Below, in pieces: positions 8,926 to 16,835 of a stretch of DNA of 23,334 bases; the first letter of the stretch is position 1; the number at the start of each line of letters is the position of its first letter. Origin of the DNA: JABJPE01 sp036340215 (lineage in GTDB: Bacteria; Pseudomonadota; Gammaproteobacteria; Comchoanobacterales; Comchoanobacteraceae). The translations under genes were made by a program, and so were the position numbers. The notes under the pieces are model-generated. The model was not told where the DNA came from and made no database searches. It worked only from the letters and a program-made list of their open reading frames with translations. The stretch spans positions 1 to 23,334 of the forward strand of contig JAYYZF010000073.1 in the NCBI GenBank assembly GCA_036340215.1, read 5' to 3'.

Positions 8926-11900
8926 TTATATTTTTTTTGTAAGTATTTCTTTGGGCTTAATTGCATCCTCTGATTTTAAACTATTTTCAGCTCTTTTCTC
9001 GTTAGTAGTGTATGAGCTACTTAGTTCTGAACTATCATCGCTTCCTAGTAAAATTTTACTAGGGACTGGCTGATTATCAAATGCTTTAATCTTTAACATG
9101 CTTTTTTGCTGAGAGTTATTGATTATAAAAAAGCTAATTGCTAAGCAAGTTGTTATGATATATGGGACAGTATTATAAGAGAAAATATTGCAAACTGATG
9201 CTATTAATGATGATACAATTGCTATCAGCATTAAAGAGCTTGAGATGTTTGTCAGGGTCTTAAGGTTTTTCTCTTTAAAGTTTCGATACATAGGTTCCTG
9301 GAAGAGAAACAATGGTAAGCTTGCTAAACCAAAGCCAAAGCTTAGCAGTATTATATTGTTAAGGCTGAAATGAGTGCAGAAGAATAACAACAGTATACTT
9401 AATATTGTAATAATTAAGGCTGGTGTAATTGATTTTAATTTAAGTTTTAAAACATCATTGCTTAGCTTATTAGAAATTATTTTAAAGTTAGTCTTTGATA
9501 CTGGAAATTTATTTTCCAAATAAAAATCTAGAATGTCAGCACATGATACAAAGTTTTTTAACCAACCATATTTTGTATGAATTAAACTAGTAGCTATTTC
9601 TGGAGTAAATATTTTTTTAACTATTTTATCTTCATCACTTGTAAGTATTTTACGTGAATCTGATGATAGGATTTTAGTAATTAACGATGCAAGTATTTCT
9701 CTATTTTGGGAGTTTATTTCGGCAAAATTTCTTATTAGCTTATCTAATATGCTTTTTGGTAATGTTTCTGGGTTGAATATCTCTAATTCTTCTAATTTTT
9801 CTTGTGTTATGTTGGTAAAGGAATCCCTAATATTGTTTGCATTATCTCTTAAATCTTCTGTTATTGGTATCAAAAATTCTAGGATATTTAATATTGCCGT
9901 ATACTTATCTTTAATAACAGCCATTTTTTCTGCTTCTATTGGTTTATTTTGTGTCAGAGCTCTATTAAGTAAAGTGGGTAATATAGGGGCTATGTAATTG
10001 TTTAGCTGTTTTTCGTTAAATGGAGAATTTGTTCTCAGTACTTGTTGTATTGTATCACTTATACTGTTTATTAATGGTAGTGTATCATAGTTCTTATCTG
10101 AACTTAGGCTGGGAAGCTGTCTTACAACTAAGCATAGTGCAGAGATAATTTGCAAGGTTTCTATATCTTGTTTTGATGTTTGTAAATTAGTAAGTATACC
10201 ACTTATCCTAGTATATGAATCATGGGTATAAAAATCATGAGCAACCAACTTCAAAGATAATGCTGTAAACTGGGCTCTTGCTGCAATCAAGTCTTGGTTT
10301 CTTTCGGAAAAAAACGATCTTTCAGCTTCATCTTGGTTTGTATTTATATGAAGTTGTTCCCGAGGGAATGTATAGTAAGTGATTATATTAGCTATTTTTT
10401 CGTTTAATGAATTTTCTGCAGATCCATGGTGAGTTATTCCTGATACTTCTGCAAGTAACGACTTATTTGTGCTTATTAACTTTAAAGATGATTCTAATGC
10501 TTTTATTCTAGTCAAATTAGTATGACTTTGGGATGTTAGATTTTCTACTAGACTAAGAAGAGTACTGCTAAGATTATCATCAAACTTTAGAGGGTGAAGG
10601 GCTAGTCTTTGCAATTCTTTTAAAACATAAGCGCTTTCATTTATAACCCCATCTTCTTTAAGCAATTGGTCAGTCTGATATAAATTGATCAAATTTAATA
10701 TATAAGGTGTTTCTGCATAGCCATTTTTTCTTATCTCTGATATTAAATCTTTGTTGTGTATTAATAGGTTGGTTATTTTTGTTTCAATATTATTTTCATC
10801 TAGGGCACTGTAATGTTCCTGATCATGGAATGGCTCGAAATGCTCTCTTAGAATATCCAGTGTAATATTTTTGTAATTTTCCTCATTAGCTTTAGCCAGA
10901 GTATGTATGAAAATAGGGGTTATTATATTAAAGAGGCTGTGCGATTTGAATGCGGCTAGTTCCTGGTCTTCTAATGCTGTGGCGCTTTCATAATTTATAT
11001 AACTTGCAACAGCTTTTGCAAGTGCAGTGCTAAATTTTCTATGATTTCTTATGCTTGGCACTTTCTCATGTAAAACTATAATGCTTTTACAAAAATTATA
11101 GGTGTCGTTATTTATTCCAACAAGGAAGAGTATTATTTCTTTGAGATTTGTACTAACTACATTGTTTGCATTAGTTAGTACGCCCTGATTACCTTGAGAT
11201 GAATTTTCAGATTTTAGAGGACTAACTAAATTTTCAAGGCTATATCTAACTAGCCAGTAAATATTATCTTTCCCTCCAAATAAAGTTTGGTTACGTTCAT
11301 TTAAACTACTAGATATTTTTTCGGAAACCATATCTATAACTTTCAGATTATAGTCTTCCGTAAGCAGAGCTTTTCTGAAGCATCTGTTATCTAAAGTCAT
11401 ACTTTCTAATATACCAGATACAGTATCCGTTGTGAGACCATTCTCCATAATTTGATTGACTAAGGACAGATCCTCACTTGTACAGTTTTTTAGAAAAGCG
11501 TAATAGACATCAACTGAAAATGTAGGAATAATCTTATAGATTATGTTTGCAATTGTTTTTACTAACTCATCATCTTTTAATATTTCAAAAAATCCCTCGT
11601 TTTCAGTAATTGAATCAATAGTGGGTTTTATAGAATAGTCACTGAAAAAAGAACTTCCTTTGGGTATTTCCTCTGTTATTTTTTTACTAATCGAGAAACA
11701 GACATTACAGATATATTTTAGTATTTGTTCATCTTTCATTATCGTATAAAGAAGCTTTTGTCTATTTGTCTTTAATTCTTTTGTATAATCCTTGGATATA
11801 GGTTTAAGATCATGGTTGTTAAGCTCAGTTATTAAATGTTCAAAAATATCTCTCTTTTGCTCTGTTGACATATTTTCAGATCGAGTCACGACTGAAAGTA

Positions 11901-12642
11901 TATTATTTTTAAAATCTTTAGATGATATGAGTTTTCCAGAAATTTTGACTATGATATTACTATTACTGTTTATAAATTCAGCTATTAAAAATAGCCAAGC
12001 ATCTTTAGTCTTAGTTAGTGATTCGAGTTTTTCTATATCTTCAGCATTCTCTTGAGGTGTTATGTATTCCTCATCATCTTCAGTTTCTAAATTCTTAATA
12101 GATTCTTCTAGAAGTGTTATTTTTTTATATAACTCAGGAAAGAATTTTGGAAACAGATAAGCCTTGGATAAAGTTTCAGCGAAAGATTTAAGTTTTACAG
12201 CAAATTCATCACTATATTTCATTAATATTGATGGTAATATTTTTGATTGAAGTACTTTATTAATATCAATATTGTAATCAACATTGTTGAATAAAATATT
12301 AAGAGCTCCCTGAAAATAAGATTGAGGAGCTGCTAGCTTACAAAATTTAGCAACTTCTTCCAGATCTTTAATAAAACTTGATACTTGAACGGGTGTTGCC
12401 TTTTGTTCGCTTTCATAGCTATTACTTAAATTGTTGATTTCATCGCTGATATTTGCTGATATTCCTTGTAAATTTCGACTATCATTAATTATTCTATTTT
12501 CTATGCGCTGTAATTCTTGTGACAGTGAGTTTTCTTGCTCCTGCTCGTAATTACTTATAGCTCTGTGGTTATCCTCGCTTTGACTGATGTTTCTAAGATC
12601 TTGCATTTCTTCGTCGAATATGTTTACAGGTATATCTCTCAT
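8926..12642 (-). CDS. giant hypothetical protein with C-terminal membrane domain
   Basis: I do not recognise this 1238-residue protein. The first 90 residues are polar and Glu/Gln/Asn-rich (EQEQENSLSQELQRIENRI) and could form a coiled coil. Residues about 90-1060 look helical and soluble. Near residue 1027 is GWLKNFVSC, resembling the SWTKFFTIPC motif of the neighbouring 1435-aa protein and in the same place relative to the membrane part. Four hydrophobic segments follow at about 1072-1094, 1095-1114, 1133-1154 and 1158-1174, again two pairs around a charged loop (MYRNFKEKNLK). A polar, Ser/Glu/Lys-rich tail of about 64 residues ends EILTKKI. There is no signal peptide. The ATG at 12642 has AAGAGG at 12649-12654. 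It starts 62 nt after rph on the same strand with no obvious terminator between, so it may be read from the rph promoter. Confidence 0.85.
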   Translation of the reverse strand: MRDIPVNIFDEEMQDLRNISQSEDNHRAISNYEQEQENSLSQELQRIENRIINDSRNLQGISANISDEINNLSNSYESEQKATPVQVSSFIKDLEEVAKFCKLAAPQSYFQGALNILFNNVDYNIDINKVLQSKILPSILMKYSDEFAVKLKSFAETLSKAYLFPKFFPELYKKITLLEESIKNLETEDDEEYITPQENAEDIEKLESLTKTKDAWLFLIAEFINSNSNIIVKISGKLISSKDFKNNILSVVTRSENMSTEQKRDIFEHLITELNNHDLKPISKDYTKELKTNRQKLLYTIMKDEQILKYICNVCFSISKKITEEIPKGSSFFSDYSIKPTIDSITENEGFFEILKDDELVKTIANIIYKIIPTFSVDVYYAFLKNCTSEDLSLVNQIMENGLTTDTVSGILESMTLDNRCFRKALLTEDYNLKVIDMVSEKISSSLNERNQTLFGGKDNIYWLVRYSLENLVSPLKSENSSQGNQGVLTNANNVVSTNLKEIILFLVGINNDTYNFCKSIIVLHEKVPSIRNHRKFSTALAKAVASYINYESATALEDQELAAFKSHSLFNIITPIFIHTLAKANEENYKNITLDILREHFEPFHDQEHYSALDENNIETKITNLLIHNKDLISEIRKNGYAETPYILNLINLYQTDQLLKEDGVINESAYVLKELQRLALHPLKFDDNLSSTLLSLVENLTSQSHTNLTRIKALESSLKLISTNKSLLAEVSGITHHGSAENSLNEKIANIITYYTFPREQLHINTNQDEAERSFFSERNQDLIAARAQFTALSLKLVAHDFYTHDSYTRISGILTNLQTSKQDIETLQIISALCLVVRQLPSLSSDKNYDTLPLINSISDTIQQVLRTNSPFNEKQLNNYIAPILPTLLNRALTQNKPIEAEKMAVIKDKYTAILNILEFLIPITEDLRDNANNIRDSFTNITQEKLEELEIFNPETLPKSILDKLIRNFAEINSQNREILASLITKILSSDSRKILTSDEDKIVKKIFTPEIATSLIHTKYGWLKNFVSCADILDFYLENKFPVSKTNFKIISNKLSNDVLKLKLKSITPALIITILSILLLFFCTHFSLNNIILLSFGFGLASLPLFLFQEPMYRNFKEKNLKTLTNISSSLMLIAIVSSLIASVCNIFSYNTVPYIITTCLAISFFIINNSQQKSMLKIKAFDNQPVPSKILLGSDDSSELSSSYTTNEKRAENSLKSEDAIKPKEILTKKI

Positions 12643-12704
12643 ATTATCCTCTTAAAATAAATTTAAGTTCAAATTTAGCTAAGCTCGAACCACTACAAAC
12701 AAAA

Positions 12705-13442
12705 TTACTTTGTAGGTGAAATTATTTTATTTTGTTCTTGCATAACTATAGTTGCTCCGTTTTGGGCTAAGTTGAGTAGTTCTAAAAGTTCTGTTTGTGA
12801 GAAGGGATTTTGCTCTGCCGTGCCTTGAATTTCTATGTATTTGTTTTTTGAGTTTAAAATTACATTCATGTCAGTTTCTGCTTTTGAATCCTCACTATAA
12901 TCAAGGTCTAGTAATGCTTTACCATTTACTATACCAACAGATACTGCAGCTATTTGATCTATTATTGGGTCACAACTAATTTTTTTTTCGTATTGTAGAT
13001 TTTGCATGGCTTGCACTAATGCAACATATGCGCCACTAATTGCAGTAGTTCTTGTGCCGCCGTCAGCTTGAAGTACATCACAGTCAATATTAATTGTGAA
13101 GTCTGGTATTAATTTAAGGTTAATACAGCTTCTTAATGATCTACCAATTAAGCGTTGTATTTCTTGGGTTCGACCGGAAACTTTTCCTCGAGTACTTTCT
13201 CTATCATTTCTAGTATTAGTGGCACTTGGCAGCATGCTATATTCTGCAGTCAGCCAGCCTTGTTTGGGGTATGAGTCACGCAAGAACCTAGGCACCCCTT
13301 CAGTCACAGAGGCTGTACATAAAACTTTTGTATCTCCACAAGTTGCTAGTACTGACCCTGCCGCATGTTTGGTATAATTTCCAGTAAATGAGAGCAGCCT
13401 CATTTGATTATTTTCTCTATTCTTACGTTTTTTTAGGGCCAT
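12705..13442 (-). CDS. rph: ribonuclease PH
   Basis: Phosphorolytic 3'-5' exoribonuclease that trims the 3' ends of tRNA precursors and structured RNAs, acting as a hexamer. The 245 residues match the family length (E. coli 238). The fold is covered end to end: NYTKHAAGSVLATCGDTKVLCTA, GVPRFLR, the phosphate-binding DVLQADGGTRT (about 122-132), AAVSVGIV, and the acidic metal site SEDSKAETDMNV (about 183-194). The frame extends nine codons upstream to a TTG at 13469, but a good ribosome site (GGAAGGAG, 13453-13460) lies inside that extension and ten bases before the ATG at 13442. I therefore take the ATG. The gene is divergent from gmk and is followed on the same strand by the 1238-aa orphan. 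The N-terminus is a little longer and more Lys/Arg-rich than usual. Confidence 0.95.
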   Translation of the reverse strand: MALKKRKNRENNQMRLLSFTGNYTKHAAGSVLATCGDTKVLCTASVTEGVPRFLRDSYPKQGWLTAEYSMLPSATNTRNDRESTRGKVSGRTQEIQRLIGRSLRSCINLKLIPDFTINIDCDVLQADGGTRTTAISGAYVALVQAMQNLQYEKKISCDPIIDQIAAVSVGIVNGKALLDLDYSEDSKAETDMNVILNSKNKYIEIQGTAEQNPFSQTELLELLNLAQNGATIVMQEQNKIISPTK

Positions 13443-13452
13443 TCTGGCTTTT

Positions 13453-13460
13453 CTCCTTCC
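13453..13460 (-). promoter_or_regulatory. ribosome binding site that fixes the rph start
   Basis: The minus strand reads GGAAGGAG ten bases before the ATG at 13442. Because the site falls inside the longer TTG-started frame, it argues that translation begins at 13442 and not at 13469. Confidence 0.65.
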
Positions 13461-13492
13461 AAGATACAATCTAGAAAATATAAGCTAAATTG

Positions 13493-13521
13493 ATTCTACA
13501 ACCATGCTAAAAACATTACAA
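13493..13521 (-). promoter_or_regulatory. putative sigma70 promoter of rph
   Basis: On the minus strand TTGTAA (13516-13521) is followed after exactly 17 nt by TAGAAT (13493-13498), giving 4/6 and 5/6 consensus matches. The expected start near 13486 leaves a leader of about 44 nt that includes the GGAAGGAG ribosome site. Confidence 0.45.
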
Positions 13522-13548
13522 ATAATAAATAGGATAATAATGAGTTTA

Positions 13549-13580
13549 TTGCATAATATTAATGTAATTGTTAGTATAAA
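13549..13580 (+). promoter_or_regulatory. weak candidate promoter of gmk
   Basis: TTGCAT (13549-13554) is followed 17 nt later by TAGTAT (13572-13577), which overlaps TATAAA (13575-13580). Neither pairing is a strong match, but the position just upstream of the gmk ribosome site (TGGAGA, 13595-13600) and the divergence from rph require a promoter somewhere here. Confidence 0.3.
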
Positions 13581-13605
13581 ATTAACGATTATTTTGGAGA
13601 TTTAA

Positions 13606-14217
13606 ATGGCTCGTGGTACTTTATTTGTGGTTTCTGCGCCTTCTGGTGCAGGTAAGACAAGTCTTTTAGCTGCCGTATTGAAGAACACAAATGATTTAGA
13701 TGTATCTATCTCCTTCACAACCAGAGCACCACGCTCCAAAGAAATTCCTGGAGAGAGCTATTTTTTTGTGACAAAAAAAGATTTCATGCTCATGCAGGAA
13801 CAAGACGAATTTCTAGAATCTGCAGAGGTTTTTGGGAATAACTATGGTACTGGTAAGTCATGGGTTCTTGATAAGCTTGCTCAGGATAGAGATGTGGTCT
13901 TAGAGATAGATTGGCAAGGGGCACTTCAAGTAAAGGAAAAGTTTCCTGATGCCATACTTATTTTTATCCTACCACCAAGTCTTTCTGCTCTAGAGGCTAG
14001 ACTAGAAGATCGCGCCCAAGATTCACACCAAGTGCAGTTAGAGCGTTTAAGTAAAGCCAAATTAGAAATTTCTAAACATAAATTTTTTGATTACCTAATT
14101 GTAAATGATGACTTTAAACAGGCGTCTCTTGAGCTACTTTCAATATTCATGACTTCTCGTTTACAACAAAAATATCAGCAGAAACGCTTAAGTAAATTAT
14201 TAGATAATCTCTCTTAG
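13606..14217 (+). CDS. gmk: guanylate kinase
   Basis: Cytosolic enzyme that phosphorylates GMP (and dGMP) to GDP with ATP, supplying GTP and hence (p)ppGpp precursors. It is 203 residues, against 207 in E. coli. The Walker A loop is APSGAGKTSL at residues 11-20. The GMP-binding part has SFTTRAPR (36-43) and EIPGESYFF (46-54), then EVFGNNYGTGK (74-84). VVLEIDWQGALQV (97-109) and FILPPS (120-125) complete the core, and the Arg-containing lid is LEARLEDRAQDS. The ATG at 13606 has TGGAGA five bases upstream. In most gammaproteobacteria gmk is followed directly by rpoZ and spoT; here two unrelated genes (4.1 kb) intervene. Confidence 0.97.
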   Translation: MARGTLFVVSAPSGAGKTSLLAAVLKNTNDLDVSISFTTRAPRSKEIPGESYFFVTKKDFMLMQEQDEFLESAEVFGNNYGTGKSWVLDKLAQDRDVVLEIDWQGALQVKEKFPDAILIFILPPSLSALEARLEDRAQDSHQVQLERLSKAKLEISKHKFFDYLIVNDDFKQASLELLSIFMTSRLQQKYQQKRLSKLLDNLS

Positions 14218-14314
14218 GATGTTATTTTGGTGTTAATTTAGCTTCAATGCGCTATTTTCCTTTTTGAGCTCATTGCTTGATCTATACTTATCTCATGTAA
14301 AAGTGAGAAAATCT

Positions 14315-16585
14315 ATGTCAGAAAATAGTGAAAGCACAGATGTTATAAATTACTACGGCCATGAATATAGCATTGACTCAGGAATAAGTTCAAAAACTGA
14401 ATCTGATATAGCTAATTATATTAAAGAAAATGTTTTTCACATTCCACCTGGGCAAAATGTTTCAATATCTCAGGATATAATTGCAAATATAATAATCGAG
14501 ATTGTATATGGTAATAATTTCATGAATGTTGGCAACCTTTATGGAATTTGGGGGGAAAATAATACGGCAGAATTTATCACTAATGCATTTAATGTATTAA
14601 ACAATCCTAAACATCAAAAATATATTTGTAAGAAGATTGATGATATGTTCAAAAAAGGTCTTGTTGTGACGGAGGGGGATGTCGCAACGCCTGAGAAATG
14701 CGCAACTTCTCTTAATAGTAGTGATAATATAGATGGTCTTCAATCTTATCTTGCTGCTTGTGGAATTACGGCTACTTTGCAAGATAAAGCAAAGATATTA
14801 GAAGCTTCAAGAAAGGTTGTTAGTGATAACATGAGATCTCTTAGTAATGAAAATTTATCTGATAATGCATGTCTTCTACTGAGTGATATTTTAGAAGGTA
14901 GGTTAAGCACGAATGATTCTGACTCTGTTAATTTAGCTAGTTCACATATGGCTATTTATAATTACGAAAATAATATCTCAGAGCGTTTATTGAGTGAAAT
15001 GCAAGCAGCTTTGCTTGAGATAGATGGACCTCTAATTTCTAACTCTAAAACACTGTTGAAGAATGGATCAGGTTGTGATATTAAAAATTTGAAGAAAATT
15101 ATTGAGAATAAGCTGAGTTTAGCAATAGCAGAGAGTGTATCTTATGACAACATAAATCAATATTGTTTTTCCCATAGCAAGTACTCTAAATTAACGCCAA
15201 ATAGGGAGTTATCTATCACTATTGCTCTTACGGTAATGGATAAAAGATTGCGTAAAGATAAGTCTGGTATAATCGGGGCTAAATATATATTGGATCTTTT
15301 CGCTGAGCAATCTGGATTTTATGCATATGATTTCAAAGGTGCTGAGTTTCATAAAATTATCGAAGATGTCGTTTTTATTCTTATGAACAAAAGAGCTCGG
15401 CGAGAAATTGCTAATGCTTTAGAAGCTGATGTTAGTGGTTTTAGGGTTATCGAAGGTAAAGATATACTTGACATAGTGAAGACTTTTAATATGGATGTCA
15501 TTGATGTAAATAGGTTGAGAGAGGAGAATTCTCAATTGGATCTAATAGATATTGTTGAATCATTTGCTTTGCAAGTATTTCCTGATGATACTGATAGTCG
15601 TGACAATCTATGCAAGGTCCTATTGCGGGTTTCTAAAGATGTTTTTAGCGATAATCTTCCTGCTGCTTTACCTGAAGTGTTTGAGTTGAATGAGCTAGAT
15701 GAAAGTCTTGCTAATAGCATAAATAGTTTAATGCATGTATTTGATGAGAATAAAAATAAGGCTGCTATAAATAACTTTTTTAGTGATTTAATAACTATAA
15801 AGCATACCGAGAAAGACCTTACTCTTACAACAAAAAATGTTTTGATTGACTCACTTAAAACAACTTTTATGGAGCATTTGAAAAATTTGGGAGAATCTGT
15901 AATACAGTTAAATGCGTCTTTTAGTGAAAATAATAAAGTGAATTTGGGTGGCTCTGGGGATAATGTAAACAAAAATACCAAGAAAACAGCTGAATATTAC
16001 GCTGAGAGTTATGATATAAATGGTTCTCGTATTTCAAGGCAAGATATTTTAACTGCAATTCAGAGGTCAATGCATAATATTTCTACAGATAAAGGCTTGA
16101 TACTAACTGTTGATCCAAACAAGTCAAAACTTGGTCCTGGTAAGGGGGTGTTTAGTGCGATAAAAGCACTAGTTACTTCTGTTTTCAAAGTCCCAAGGAA
16201 AGATTTTAAAATATATTTGGATATGGCAGAGGAGAGACATCCGGAGGTTAAGATAAAGGTAAAGGCCTTTGAATTTGATATTAAAGATCTAAGTGGTGAT
16301 TTTTCCTTGCAAGATCATGCAACTCAGGATTGCAAAGATAATCCTGATTTAAATAGTTGCTTACAGAAAATTTCTCAATCTTTTTCTGAAAACATTCAGG
16401 CAAAAAATTCCTATTCTCGAATTATCTCTTCTGGTGGTGGTACATCAACAAGAAAATACCATGCTAAGACCAGTGCTGATGGGAGTTTCTCTGGTTTTTT
16501 CAAAGGTGGTGATAGTCCTAATGCAAGAAAAGAAATCTCAGAAGAAAAAGCCGATGTTACTTCAAATATCAGAAAAACACCATAG
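14315..16585 (+). CDS. hypothetical protein, 756 aa, no membrane segment
   Basis: I do not recognise this protein. It looks soluble and mainly helical, with no signal peptide or membrane segment. The frame is open back to a TTG at 14264, but only the ATG at 14315 has a plausible ribosome site (GTGAG, 14303-14307), and the residues from there (MSENSESTDVINYYG) look like a natural N-terminus. Residues about 1-550 are helical. A short amphipathic stretch FSAIKALVTSVFKVPRK starts at residue 613. The last 60 residues are Ser/Gly-rich and charged (SSGGGTSTRKYHAKTS ... ARKEISEEKADVTSN), probably disordered. The gene lies 97 nt after gmk and could be read with it. Glu-rich or polar C-terminal tails occur in proteins exported by type IV secretion, but no secretion gene is in the window and that role is speculative. 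Confidence 0.8.
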   Translation: MSENSESTDVINYYGHEYSIDSGISSKTESDIANYIKENVFHIPPGQNVSISQDIIANIIIEIVYGNNFMNVGNLYGIWGENNTAEFITNAFNVLNNPKHQKYICKKIDDMFKKGLVVTEGDVATPEKCATSLNSSDNIDGLQSYLAACGITATLQDKAKILEASRKVVSDNMRSLSNENLSDNACLLLSDILEGRLSTNDSDSVNLASSHMAIYNYENNISERLLSEMQAALLEIDGPLISNSKTLLKNGSGCDIKNLKKIIENKLSLAIAESVSYDNINQYCFSHSKYSKLTPNRELSITIALTVMDKRLRKDKSGIIGAKYILDLFAEQSGFYAYDFKGAEFHKIIEDVVFILMNKRARREIANALEADVSGFRVIEGKDILDIVKTFNMDVIDVNRLREENSQLDLIDIVESFALQVFPDDTDSRDNLCKVLLRVSKDVFSDNLPAALPEVFELNELDESLANSINSLMHVFDENKNKAAINNFFSDLITIKHTEKDLTLTTKNVLIDSLKTTFMEHLKNLGESVIQLNASFSENNKVNLGGSGDNVNKNTKKTAEYYAESYDINGSRISRQDILTAIQRSMHNISTDKGLILTVDPNKSKLGPGKGVFSAIKALVTSVFKVPRKDFKIYLDMAEERHPEVKIKVKAFEFDIKDLSGDFSLQDHATQDCKDNPDLNSCLQKISQSFSENIQAKNSYSRIISSGGGTSTRKYHAKTSADGSFSGFFKGGDSPNARKEISEEKADVTSNIRKTP

Positions 16586-16668
16586 CCAGAGAATTATGTT
16601 ATTGATTTCAGCTATTATGTTTGCAAGTCATGCTAACAAGTTTGATCTTACTTTAGTTTGTCATTAAT

Positions 16669-16702
16669 CTCCTTTTAAGGAGGGGCTATGCATAAGCTGT
16701 GA
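16669..16702 (+). other. hairpin overlapping a strong ribosome site before a 4-codon frame
   Basis: CTCCT-TTTA-AGGAG (16669-16682) can fold as a 5-bp hairpin. Its right arm is part of AAGGAGGGG, a near-ideal ribosome site, followed three to four bases later by ATG CAT AAG CTG TGA. It lies in the 250-nt gap between the 756-aa and 537-aa genes. There is no following T-tract, so it is not a standard terminator. It may be chance or the relic of a lost gene start; the rest of the gap shows nothing else convincing. Confidence 0.3.
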
Positions 16703-16835
16703 GAAATTTTAGATATCACTTGTCATTTAGACGTAAAATTTAATATTTTTTATGCTATTAGCGCTAATTTCTAACTATTTGTCTGAAACTGTCCTATATA
16801 TTTTTATTACTAAAAAATTAATATGAGGATTTTGT

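Noticed and set aside
13096..13377. Open frame of 93 codons opposite rph
   Set aside because: It lies entirely antisense to a strongly conserved gene and has no recognisable features.
14264..14314. TTG at 14264 as start of the 756-aa gene
   Set aside because: No ribosome site precedes it; the ATG at 14315 has a plausible one and a more natural N-terminus.
16434..16667. Open frame overlapping the end of the 756-aa gene and the following gap
   Set aside because: It mostly overlaps the real gene in another frame, has no ribosome site and a random-looking composition.
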